64,000 nt of DNA from NCBI GenBank assembly GCA_937921035.1, contig CALEUL010000051.1, positions 1 through 64,000 on the forward strand, written 5' to 3'. The notes below the pieces were generated by a model. That model saw only the letters and a program-made list of their open reading frames with translations. It was not told where the DNA came from and did no database searches. Each line of letters begins with the position of its first letter. Within the stretch, counting starts at the first letter, position 1. Source of the DNA: an uncultured Porphyromonadaceae bacterium. GTDB taxonomy: Bacteria > Bacteroidota > Bacteroidia > Bacteroidales > Muribaculaceae. Positions 17,586 to 24,766 of the stretch are shown here, in pieces. The position numbers and the translations under genes are program-made.

Positions 17586-18770
17586 TTAGTCGAGGATTTC
17601 GGTGATCTGGCCCGAACCTACGGTGCGGCCACCTTCGCGGATAGCGAAGCGCAGACCCTGATCGCATGCTACGGGGTTGATCAGTTCAACGATGATTTCT
17701 ACGTGGTCGCCAGGCATTACCATTTCAACACCTTCGGGAAGGGTGATTTCGCCGGTTACGTCAAGCGTACGGATGTAGAACTGAGGACGATAGTGGTTAT
17801 GGAAAGGAGTGTGGCGGCCGCCTTCTTCCTTCTTCAGGATATATACAGAAGCTTTGAACTTGCTGTGAGGCTTAACAACACCCGGGTGGCAGATTACCAT
17901 ACCACGCTTGATATCTTTCTTGTCGATACCGCGGAGGAGCAGACCTACGTTATCACCAGCTTCACCTTCGTCGAGAAGTTTGCGGAACATCTCAACACCG
18001 GTAACGGTGGACTTCAGGTTAGCGCCAAGACCCATGATCTGAACTTCGTCGCCTACCTTAACAACGCCGGCTTCGATACGACCAGTAGCAACAGTACCAC
18101 GACCGGTAATCGAGAAGACGTCTTCTACAGGCATCAGGAAGGGCTTGTCAACTGCGCGGGGAGGCAGAGGAATCCATTCGTCAACTGCAGCCATCAGTTC
18201 AACAACCTTTTCTTCCCACTGGGGTTCGCCGTTGAGAGCGCCGAGAGCGGAACCGCGGATAACGGGAGTTGCGTCGCCGTCATACTCGTATGCGGAGAGG
18301 AGCTCGCGCATTTCCATTTCAACGAGGTCGAGGATTTCGGGGTCGTCAACAAGGTCGCACTTGTTCAGGAATACAACGATACGGGGAACGTTTACCTGAC
18401 GGGCGAGAAGGATGTGCTCGCGGGTCTGGGGCATAGGACCGTCGGTACCGGCAACTACGATGATAGCACCGTCCATCTGGGCTGCACCAGTTACCATGTT
18501 CTTAACGTAGTCAGCGTGGCCGGGGCAGTCTACGTGAGCGTAGTGGCGGTTAGCTGTTTCGTATTCTACGTGAGAAGTATTGATTGTAATACCACGTTCC
18601 TTCTCTTCGGGAGCGTTGTCGATCTGGTCGAACGACTTAACTTCGGAAAGGCCTTTCTTTGCAAGTACAGTAGTAATTGCAGCGGTAAGGGTGGTTTTAC
18701 CGTGGTCAACATGGCCGATAGTACCGATGTTAACGTGCGGTTTGGTTCTTTCGAATTTCTCTTTAGCCAT
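17586..18770 (-). CDS. tuf: Elongation factor Tu
   Basis: GTPase that delivers aminoacyl-tRNA to the ribosome. The 394 residues contain the G1 motif 'GHVDHGKTTL', G3 'DCPGHADY', and G4 'NKCD', followed by beta-barrel domains II and III ending 'GGRTVGSGQITEIL'. The length is normal. It sits after four tRNA genes and before tRNA-Trp and secE, the arrangement of tufB in enterobacteria. No second copy is in the window. Confidence 0.98.
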   Translation of the reverse strand: MAKEKFERTKPHVNIGTIGHVDHGKTTLTAAITTVLAKKGLSEVKSFDQIDNAPEEKERGITINTSHVEYETANRHYAHVDCPGHADYVKNMVTGAAQMDGAIIVVAGTDGPMPQTREHILLARQVNVPRIVVFLNKCDLVDDPEILDLVEMEMRELLSAYEYDGDATPVIRGSALGALNGEPQWEEKVVELMAAVDEWIPLPPRAVDKPFLMPVEDVFSITGRGTVATGRIEAGVVKVGDEVQIMGLGANLKSTVTGVEMFRKLLDEGEAGDNVGLLLRGIDKKDIKRGMVICHPGVVKPHSKFKASVYILKKEEGGRHTPFHNHYRPQFYIRTLDVTGEITLPEGVEMVMPGDHVEIIVELINPVACDQGLRFAIREGGRTVGSGQITEILD

Positions 18771-18848
18771 AACTTTTATATTTGAATAAGAATTTTCTTA
18801 ACAATCAGCCACGATAATGCGAAAGCACTACCGGGGCTTCAACTTTCG

Positions 18849-18920
<72 letters not shown>

Positions 18921-18932
18921 AAAATCACTTTG

Positions 18933-19005
18933 AGCGGAAGACGAGGCTCAAACTCGCGACCCTCAGCTTGGAAGGCTGATGCTCTATCAACTGAGCTACT
19001 TCCGC
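18933..19005 (-). tRNA. tRNA-Gly (TCC)
   Basis: 73-nt cloverleaf with acceptor GCGGAAG/CTTCCGC and anticodon loop CTTCCAA. 12 nt upstream of tRNA-Thr(GGT). Confidence 0.95.
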
Positions 19006-19020
19006 AAGAGAAAATCGTTG

Positions 19021-19103
19021 TGGGCGCGGATGGATTCGAACCACCGAAGTCGAAAGACAGCAGATTTACAGTCTGCCCCATTTGGCCGCTCTGGAACACG
19101 CCC
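19021..19103 (-). tRNA. tRNA-Tyr (GTA)
   Basis: 83 nt with the long variable arm of class II tRNAs. Anticodon loop CTGTAAA between GCAGA/TCTGC arms. Confidence 0.95.
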
Positions 19104-19187
19104 TATTTTCGTTGCCTCTATACGGGGATTTCTCAAAAAAACTTTTGTTTCCCGGCCTCGTACACATCGAAGCAATCTCTTATTTTG

Positions 19188-19261
19188 AGCCTCTTGTCGG
19201 ATTCGAACCAACGACCCCGAGATTACAAATCACGTGCTCTGGCCAACTGAGCTAAAGAGGC
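19188..19261 (-). tRNA. tRNA-Thr (TGT)
   Basis: 74 nt; acceptor GCCTCTT/AAGAGGC; anticodon loop TTTGTAA. The anticodon stem has one T-T mismatch, which I believe is usual in this order. First gene of the tRNA-tuf-rpo transcription unit. Confidence 0.95.
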
Positions 19262-19318
19262 ATTGTCAATTTTCTCTGCGCTGCGGTAGGAGCGCTCGTC
19301 TCTTCCCGTTTGCGGATG

Positions 19319-19349
19319 CAAAGTTAGGTACAATTTTTCAATCTCCAAA
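19319..19349 (-). promoter_or_regulatory. Promoter of the tRNA-tuf-secE-nusG-rpl-rpo unit
   Basis: On the minus strand, -33 TTTG (19349-19346) and -7 TAACTTTG (19326-19319) are separated by 19 nt, an exact match to the Bacteroidota sigma-ABfr consensus. Transcription would start near 19314, about 50 nt before tRNA-Thr(TGT). Confidence 0.85.
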
Positions 19350-19497
19350 ATCTTTTTGCTCTTTTTTTCAAAGAAAATTATCACTTTTTTGAAACATTAC
19401 TGGTTATCAGCACATTACAACACACCGCTGATTTGACGGTTTTCTACCGGCTATCTATAAAATCCGTTAATTATAGGAGTATGTCATTTTTTTACCT

Positions 19498-19505
19498 TAT
19501 CTTTG
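19498..19505 (+). promoter_or_regulatory. -7 promoter element for the OmpB-like gene
   Basis: TATCTTTG at 19498-19505, about 28 nt ahead of the ATG at 19534. No clear TTTG is found at the expected -33 position. The rest of 19262-19497 holds only the divergent tRNA promoter and A+T-rich sequence. Confidence 0.5.
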
Positions 19506-19533
19506 CCACATAAAAACACCAACACATCCCATT

Positions 19534-20175
19534 ATGAAACGTATTCCGGCACTAATAACTGCCCTTATAATATTATTCGCCGCTTTGCCTGCGGCAGCTC
19601 AGTTCCGCTACGCCCCTGTCGCTGGCGTTACACTGAACAATCTAAAATTCCAGCAGGACATATTCCCCGTCGACCAGACAGTGGGCTTCGAAGCCGGCGT
19701 GCAGGGCGAACTTATGTTCCCCGGCATCGGTTTCGGTATCGATTTCGGTCTTATATATAATCTGATGGGTGCGAAAGTAGACCTCGGCACGCGCGAGGTA
19801 TGGTCATCGGACGGCTTCGGCAAATACACAAACGCCCTGCATGTTCTACAGATTCCTTTCCACCTACGCTTTAAATGGACGCGCATGAACGGCGTAGAAG
19901 ACTATATAGCACCCTTTGTCTACGGCGGTCCAGACTTCGACATCCTGGTAGGCCACAGCAACATCAAAGGCAATCCCGGCGTTCCTAACCCATTCAAGTA
20001 TTCCGGCGGCGACTTAGGCCTGTCGGTAGGCGGCGGTGCGGAGATATTCAAACGCTGGCAAGTGTCGGTACAGTACACCTGGGGCATGGGCTATCTTACT
20101 AAAACGCGGAAACTCGACAATCAGGCCGCCCGCAACCGCCAGTGGGTATTCCGCGTAGCTTACTTCTTAAAATAA
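19534..20175 (+). CDS. Outer-membrane beta-barrel protein (PorT/OmpB family)
   Basis: A 213-residue secreted protein with signal peptide 'ALIILFAALPAAAQ' (cleavage near residue 22). It has eight or so alternating amphipathic strands typical of the Bacteroidota 'outer membrane protein beta-barrel domain' family. The C-terminus 'WVFRVAYFLK' looks like a final barrel strand. It stands alone between its own promoter and a strong terminator. PorT proper belongs to type IX secretion, but small barrels of this family have many unknown roles, so no specific function is claimed. Confidence 0.75.
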   Translation: MKRIPALITALIILFAALPAAAQFRYAPVAGVTLNNLKFQQDIFPVDQTVGFEAGVQGELMFPGIGFGIDFGLIYNLMGAKVDLGTREVWSSDGFGKYTNALHVLQIPFHLRFKWTRMNGVEDYIAPFVYGGPDFDILVGHSNIKGNPGVPNPFKYSGGDLGLSVGGGAEIFKRWQVSVQYTWGMGYLTKTRKLDNQAARNRQWVFRVAYFLK

Positions 20176-20194
20176 ACGACTGAGAAAATTATAC

Positions 20195-20232
20195 AACGAC
20201 CCGCCCTCCGATGGAAGGCGGGTCGTTTTTTA
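20195..20232. terminator. Bidirectional terminator
   Basis: An 11-bp stem AACGACCCGCC/GGCGGGTCGTT is followed by a T run on the plus strand and preceded by A+T-rich sequence. It closes the barrel gene and lies at the end of the convergent HsdR-N-like gene. Confidence 0.85.
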
Positions 20233-20703
20233 TCGGCTCTCCGCCATTTGTCCGTACACAGGGATATCCGGCAGAAAAACGTAGCCGCCTCCGTCGTAAC
20301 GGCAACAATAGTGGTGCATACCGTTGCTCACAATCAGAAAACGGGCGTTCATCACAATATTATAGCGTGCAATCTGATCGAACACGCGTTGCGTTATCGC
20401 GACATCCGGAGCTTTGTATTCTATCACCGCCAGTGGCCGAAGACAGCGGGTATATACCATTGTGTCGGCGCGGCGCATGGTTCCGTTCAGCCGCAGGGCA
20501 ACTTCGTTAGCCATCAGTTCGGCCGGAAAATCGCGATGCTCTATTAAAAAACGGATGAAGTTCTGGCGCACCCATTCCTCGGGCGTGAGCGCCACCCACC
20601 GGCGCCGCAACACGTCGTATACTTCCATGCCGCCGCGGCGCGAGTCCGCATCGGCACGGAACTGCAGTCGGCATGGGGGCAAATTGAGCTGTGGCGGTAA
20701 CAT
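20230..20703 (-). CDS. HsdR N-terminal-domain-like protein (PD-(D/E)xK fold)
   Basis: A 157-residue protein of the 'type I restriction enzyme R protein N-terminal' family that is widespread and free-standing in Bacteroidota. The nuclease-type core is visible: D80 in 'RRADTMVY', then E95 and K97 in 'LAVIEYKAP'. The upstream segment 'DVLRRRWVALTPEEWVRQNF' is the family signature. No HsdM, HsdS or helicase domain is nearby, so this is not a restriction system. It is divergent from holA, an arrangement common in this phylum. Biological role unknown. Confidence 0.8.
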   Translation of the reverse strand: MLPPQLNLPPCRLQFRADADSRRGGMEVYDVLRRRWVALTPEEWVRQNFIRFLIEHRDFPAELMANEVALRLNGTMRRADTMVYTRCLRPLAVIEYKAPDVAITQRVFDQIARYNIVMNARFLIVSNGMHHYCCRYDGGGYVFLPDIPVYGQMAESR

Positions 20704-20717
20704 TCCGGCGACTATTT

Positions 20718-20748
20718 TTTGAACGGTTGAAAAATTTCCGTAAATTTA
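20718..20748 (+). promoter_or_regulatory. Candidate holA promoter
   Basis: -33 TTTG at 20718-20721, 19 nt, then -7 TAAATTTA at 20741-20748 (7 of 8 positions match TAnnTTTG). The ATG of holA follows at 20778. Confidence 0.6.
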
Positions 20749-20777
20749 CAAAATAAAACTACATCCGCAAAACCCAC

Positions 20778-21815
20778 ATGGCTACCCTACCACAGCCCAC
20801 ACCCGAAAGCATTTGCAAGTCAATAAAATCCGGAGATATAGCGCCGGTATGCGTTCTGCACGGCGAAGAAACATATCGCATCGACACCCTTGTGGCGCAA
20901 TTCGAGACTATCCTCACCGAAGACGAGAAAGTCTTCGATCAATACATTCTCTATGCACCGGATACAGAAGCCTCTACCCTCCTGGGCATATGCCGGGGTA
21001 TACCTGTCATAGCCAAGCGTCAAGTCGTAATAGTAAAGGAAGTGCAGGCGCAGCGCGCCGGATGGGTGGACAAGCTGGTGTCGTACATACAGAATCCGGT
21101 GCCTACTACAATTCTGGTTCTGTGCTCGCGCGGAGCAGTAATCAAGGGCAAGGAGTTTAACGCAGCCCTCAAAAAAGGTGGCGCGGTGGTATTCGAGTCA
21201 AAAAAAATCCAGGAATACAATGCCGGGCCATACATCGCCGGCATTGTAAAAGAAAAAGGCCTCTCCGCCGACCCTAAGGCCATCAGCATGCTACTGGAAT
21301 TTGTGGGCACCGACCTCAGCAGGATTCACAACGAAGTAGGCAAACTGGCGGCGCTGCTTCCTCCCGGAGCCTGCATAACACCGGAGGTGGTGGAACGCAA
21401 CATTGGCGTGAGCCGCGAATACAACAGCTTCGAGCTGGTCGACGCCCTGGCGGAACACAATGTGGAGAAATGTTTCCGCATCGCCCGCTATTTCCAGAGC
21501 AACCCCAAAGCGGCACCCCTTGTGATGGTGGCGGCTTCCATTTTCAACTTTTTCGCCGACCTGCTCACAGTGTTCTATCTGCCCGACCGTTCGGACAGCG
21601 CCATTGCCAACGAGCTTGGAATTCGCAATCAGTTCGGTATAAAGCGTGTGCGCAGCGGCATGGCAAACTACAACGCCGTGCAGGTGGTAGAAATAATTGG
21701 CGCCATACGCGACTTCGACATCCGCAGCAAGGGCGTGGAATCGCGCCAGAACGAGCACAAGCTGTTCAACGAACTGATATATCACATCCTCTCGGCGCCA
21801 GGACGAGTGCACTGA
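20778..21815 (+). CDS. holA: DNA polymerase III subunit delta
   Basis: Clamp-loader subunit that opens the beta sliding clamp. The 345 residues show the N-terminal 'VCVLHGEETYRIDTL' (pseudo-Walker region) and the typical segment 'LLEFVGTDLSRIHNEVGKLA' at about residues 172-191. A helical C-terminal collar domain follows. The length fits HolA. Monocistronic, with its own promoter and divergent from the HsdR-N-like gene. Confidence 0.93.
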   Translation: MATLPQPTPESICKSIKSGDIAPVCVLHGEETYRIDTLVAQFETILTEDEKVFDQYILYAPDTEASTLLGICRGIPVIAKRQVVIVKEVQAQRAGWVDKLVSYIQNPVPTTILVLCSRGAVIKGKEFNAALKKGGAVVFESKKIQEYNAGPYIAGIVKEKGLSADPKAISMLLEFVGTDLSRIHNEVGKLAALLPPGACITPEVVERNIGVSREYNSFELVDALAEHNVEKCFRIARYFQSNPKAAPLVMVAASIFNFFADLLTVFYLPDRSDSAIANELGIRNQFGIKRVRSGMANYNAVQVVEIIGAIRDFDIRSKGVESRQNEHKLFNELIYHILSAPGRVH

Positions 21816-21822
21816 CGTGCAA

Positions 21823-24207
21823 TCAGTCGAAGGCGCCCGAAATCGTTTCCTCTACGACTTCTTCCTCCGGTTCCGCGGAATAATCGCCCGAGCACAGGTC
21901 GATATTCGCGGGGAACTCGAAACGCGCGTCCTGCGAATACGGCAGGGTGTCGTCGGCATACACTTTGGTTATATACTTGCCGTAGATAGGCAGCGCCATT
22001 GACGCACCCTGACCCTGAGCCATGTTATTGAAGTGAATGTAGCGGTCCTCGCCGCCGACCCATGTTGCCGAAACAAGTTCGGGCGTGAAGCCCATGAACC
22101 AACCATCGGCGTTGTCGTTTGTGGTACCGGTTTTGCCGCCCATCTGCGCAACTATGTTGAAAGGCGCGCGGCGCAGACGGTTACCCGTACCGCTGTCCAC
22201 AACGTTGAGCAGCACCGACAGAATACGGTAGTAGCCTTTCTGGGTAATCACTTCGGTCTGCATGGGGGCGAAATCGGATATTATGTTGCCGTTGGCATCG
22301 GCGATGGCGGTAACATACACAGGATCGGAGCGCATGCCGTTGTTGGCGAATGCCGAATACGCCGTAACCATTTCTTTTACCGACACCTCGCACGGCCCCA
22401 GACACAGTGCCTTCACTGCCGGCAGTTTGTTTGTTATGCCGTAGCTGTACATGCGCTTTACAAGTTCGGCGGGGCTAAGACGGTCCATGATACGTGCCGA
22501 AATCCAGTTGTTGGAGTTGGTCAGCGCCCAGCGGAGGTCCACCATCTCTCCCACACGCGCTTTGCCGGCGTTGCGCGGCTGCCATACGCGGCCGTTCTCG
22601 TCGTAGAGCGTGGGTTGCTCGTTAAGCATCTTCGTGCAAGGGGTAAAATCGTCGGTCTCGAAAGCATAGGTGTACAGGAACGGCTTTATGGTAGAGCCTA
22701 TCTGACGGCGCCCCGTCGAAACCATATCATACTGGAAGAAACGGAAGTTAGGACCGCCCACATATGCCTTGACAAAGCCCGTGGTAGGATCCATCGACAT
22801 GAAACCCGCGCGGAGGAACGATTTTGTGTACAGCAGCGAGTCCATCGGCGTCATTGTTGTATCCACGGGACCGGCATACGAGAACACTGTCATATCCACG
22901 GGAGTATCGAACTGCTCCCGCAGCTCCTCGTCGCTCAGCCCGGCAATACGGGCGATGCGGCCACGCTCGCTCTGCTTCATGGCATTGTGTATCAGTTTCT
23001 GACGCATGGCATCGCTGAGTTCGTTGCGGTTAGAGGTGTACGGAGCTGCCGACGAGCCCTTTTTCTCTCTGAAGAACTGCTGCTGCAGCTGGCTCATGTG
23101 CTCCTCCACAGCTTCTTCGGCATACTGCTGCATGCGCGAATCTATTGTTGTGTAGATACGCAGGCCATCGTTGTAGATATCGTATTTGGTACCGTCGGGC
23201 TTGCGGGTCTTTTCAATCCACCCGAACAGAGGATTGTTGTTCCATGCAATGGAGTCGTCCACATATCTCTGACGGTCCCACGACGGATAGTCCGACGGTT
23301 TGGGCTTCCTGGCAGTGAGTATGCGGCGGAGTTCCTCGCGGAAATATGGAGCCAGGCCATCCTTGTGGTCCACACGCTGGAAATCGAGCGTCAGCGGCTC
23401 CTCCTTGAGCCTTTCGAGTTCCGATTTGGAAAGCATATCGGCCTTGTACATCTGCTCCAGCACCACATTGCGGCGCTGACGGGTGCGCTCGTTATGGCGC
23501 ACGGGGTTGAAGTACGAAGGATTTTTCACCATTCCCACAAGTGTGGCGGCCTCGAGGGTATCGAGCTCGGCAGCCGACTTGTTGAAATAAACCTTCGCGG
23601 CCGACTTTATGCCCACGGCATTATAAAGGAAGTCGAACTGATTCAGATACATTTTCAGAATCTCCTCCTTGGAATAATAGCGTTCGAGCTTGAGTGCTAT
23701 CATCCATTCGATTGGTTTCTGCACGGCACGCGAGAGGAACCCCGAACTTGGCGGCGTATACAGCTGCTTTGCAAGCTGCTGGGTGATTGTAGAGCCACCG
23801 CCGGCATTTTTCTGGCGCAGCAGAACGGTCTTTATCATAGCACGCACAATGGCGCGCATGTCAATGCCGGAATGGTCGTTGAAGCGGGCATCCTCGGTGG
23901 CGATAAGCGCGTCCACAACCTCGGGAGATATTTCGTCGAAATCGGCATACACACGGTTGCCGGTGTTGCGGAAGTAGCGCCCCAGTTCCTTGCCGTCGGC
24001 ACTGTAAATCACAGTGGCGAACTTGTCCTGTGGATTCTTCAGTTCCTCGATGGGGGGCATATAGCCGATAACACCGTTGTAAACCATAACGAAGAAAATT
24101 CCTACGAACACCACAAAGGCCACGAAGGCTATCCACATCCATTTTATAATGATGCCGTTGCGTCTTTTCTTTGGAGACGGGGCTGTATTTTGGTTCTGAC
24201 TTCTCAT
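21823..24207 (-). CDS. Penicillin-binding protein 1A (bifunctional transglycosylase/transpeptidase)
   Basis: Class A PBP that polymerises and cross-links peptidoglycan. From the ATG at 24207 it is 794 residues. A basic N-terminus and one transmembrane helix (about 20-45) precede the glycosyltransferase domain with catalytic E105 in 'ATEDARF' and 'GGGSTITQQLAKQL'. The transpeptidase domain has the nucleophile S505 in 'GSTIKPF' and a later 'GKTGTT' KTG motif. An ATG nine codons upstream (24234) lies before the predicted transcription start of the consensus promoter at 24238-24269, so I use 24207. It ends 7 nt from the convergent holA. Confidence 0.93.
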   Translation of the reverse strand: MRSQNQNTAPSPKKRRNGIIIKWMWIAFVAFVVFVGIFFVMVYNGVIGYMPPIEELKNPQDKFATVIYSADGKELGRYFRNTGNRVYADFDEISPEVVDALIATEDARFNDHSGIDMRAIVRAMIKTVLLRQKNAGGGSTITQQLAKQLYTPPSSGFLSRAVQKPIEWMIALKLERYYSKEEILKMYLNQFDFLYNAVGIKSAAKVYFNKSAAELDTLEAATLVGMVKNPSYFNPVRHNERTRQRRNVVLEQMYKADMLSKSELERLKEEPLTLDFQRVDHKDGLAPYFREELRRILTARKPKPSDYPSWDRQRYVDDSIAWNNNPLFGWIEKTRKPDGTKYDIYNDGLRIYTTIDSRMQQYAEEAVEEHMSQLQQQFFREKKGSSAAPYTSNRNELSDAMRQKLIHNAMKQSERGRIARIAGLSDEELREQFDTPVDMTVFSYAGPVDTTMTPMDSLLYTKSFLRAGFMSMDPTTGFVKAYVGGPNFRFFQYDMVSTGRRQIGSTIKPFLYTYAFETDDFTPCTKMLNEQPTLYDENGRVWQPRNAGKARVGEMVDLRWALTNSNNWISARIMDRLSPAELVKRMYSYGITNKLPAVKALCLGPCEVSVKEMVTAYSAFANNGMRSDPVYVTAIADANGNIISDFAPMQTEVITQKGYYRILSVLLNVVDSGTGNRLRRAPFNIVAQMGGKTGTTNDNADGWFMGFTPELVSATWVGGEDRYIHFNNMAQGQGASMALPIYGKYITKVYADDTLPYSQDARFEFPANIDLCSGDYSAEPEEEVVEETISGAFD

Positions 24208-24237
24208 TTTTCCGTTTTTATTAATAAAAACCAATCA

Positions 24238-24269
24238 CAAAAGTAGTGATTTTTTGCCATATCGGCAAA
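24238..24269 (-). promoter_or_regulatory. PBP1A promoter
   Basis: Minus strand: -33 TTTG (24269-24266), 20 nt, -7 TACTTTTG (24245-24238). It overlaps the oppositely directed tRNA-Leu promoter. Confidence 0.8.
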
Positions 24270-24283
24270 AATGTGTAAATTTG
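24253..24283 (+). promoter_or_regulatory. tRNA-Leu promoter
   Basis: -33 TTTG (24253-24256), 19 nt, -7 TAAATTTG (24276-24283). The tRNA begins 14 nt downstream. It shares about 17 bp with the divergent PBP1A promoter. Confidence 0.85.
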
Positions 24284-24297
24284 CACCCAGATACCGC

Positions 24298-24381
24298 GCC
24301 CGAATGGTGGAATGGTAGACACGAGGGACTTAAAATCCCTTGACCATTGCGGTTGTGCGGGTTCGAGTCCCGCTTCGGGCA
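24298..24381 (+). tRNA. tRNA-Leu (TAA)
   Basis: 84 nt with a long variable arm. Acceptor GCCCGAA/TTCGGGC, anticodon loop CTTAAAA. Confidence 0.96.
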
Positions 24382-24390
24382 CGTTTCCGG

Positions 24391-24421
24391 CCGGTAGTCG
24401 CGCAGATTACCGGTTTTTTTT
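24391..24421 (+). terminator. Terminator after tRNA-Leu
   Basis: Stem CCGGTA (24391-24396) with TACCGG (24408-24413), followed by a run of eight Ts. The TSCPD gene begins about 24 nt later and may be read by leak-through. Confidence 0.7.
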
Positions 24422-24444
24422 ATAAACCAATCACAGTTTATCCG

Positions 24445-24693
24445 ATGAAACACTGCACCTACGCCACTTCGGGCACCTGCTCAAAGATGATTGAGTTCGA
24501 TATCGACGAGCAAGGACGCCTGCACAATGTATCTTTTCTTGGCGGTTGCCCCGGCAACACGCACGGCATCGCCCTCATGGCAGAGGGCATGGACGCCGCC
24601 GCGCTGGCGGAACGTCTGCAGGGCGTACCCTGCCGCGACAAGAACACCTCCTGCCCCGATCAGCTTTCGCGTGCCATCAGAGAAAACCTCTGA
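24445..24693 (+). CDS. TSCPD domain protein (TIGR03905 type)
   Basis: A small protein of 82 residues with four conserved cysteines in the TSCPD pattern: 'TSGTCSKMIEFDID', 'GGCPGNTHG', 'GVPCRDKNTSCPDQL'. The TSCPD domain also occurs at the C-terminus of some B12-dependent ribonucleotide reductases, where the cysteines are thought to carry electrons. Free-standing copies like this one have no assigned function. It starts at the ATG in 24445; longer frames upstream run into the tRNA and terminator. Confidence 0.85.
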   Translation: MKHCTYATSGTCSKMIEFDIDEQGRLHNVSFLGGCPGNTHGIALMAEGMDAAALAERLQGVPCRDKNTSCPDQLSRAIRENL

Positions 24694-24706
24694 CACCGGC
24701 CCGCAT

Positions 24707-24749
24707 AAAAAGCGGCGCCGTGGCCATAATGGTCGCGGCGCCGCTTTTT
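24707..24749. terminator. Bidirectional terminator
   Basis: A 9-bp G+C stem AGCGGCGCC/GGCGCCGCT is flanked by A and T runs. It separates the convergent TSCPD gene and subtilase gene. Confidence 0.85.
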
Positions 24750-24766
24750 ATGGTGTGTCGTATGCC

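Noticed and set aside
20230..20703. Type I restriction-modification system
   Set aside because: Only an HsdR N-terminal-like domain is present; no helicase, methylase or specificity gene adjoins it.
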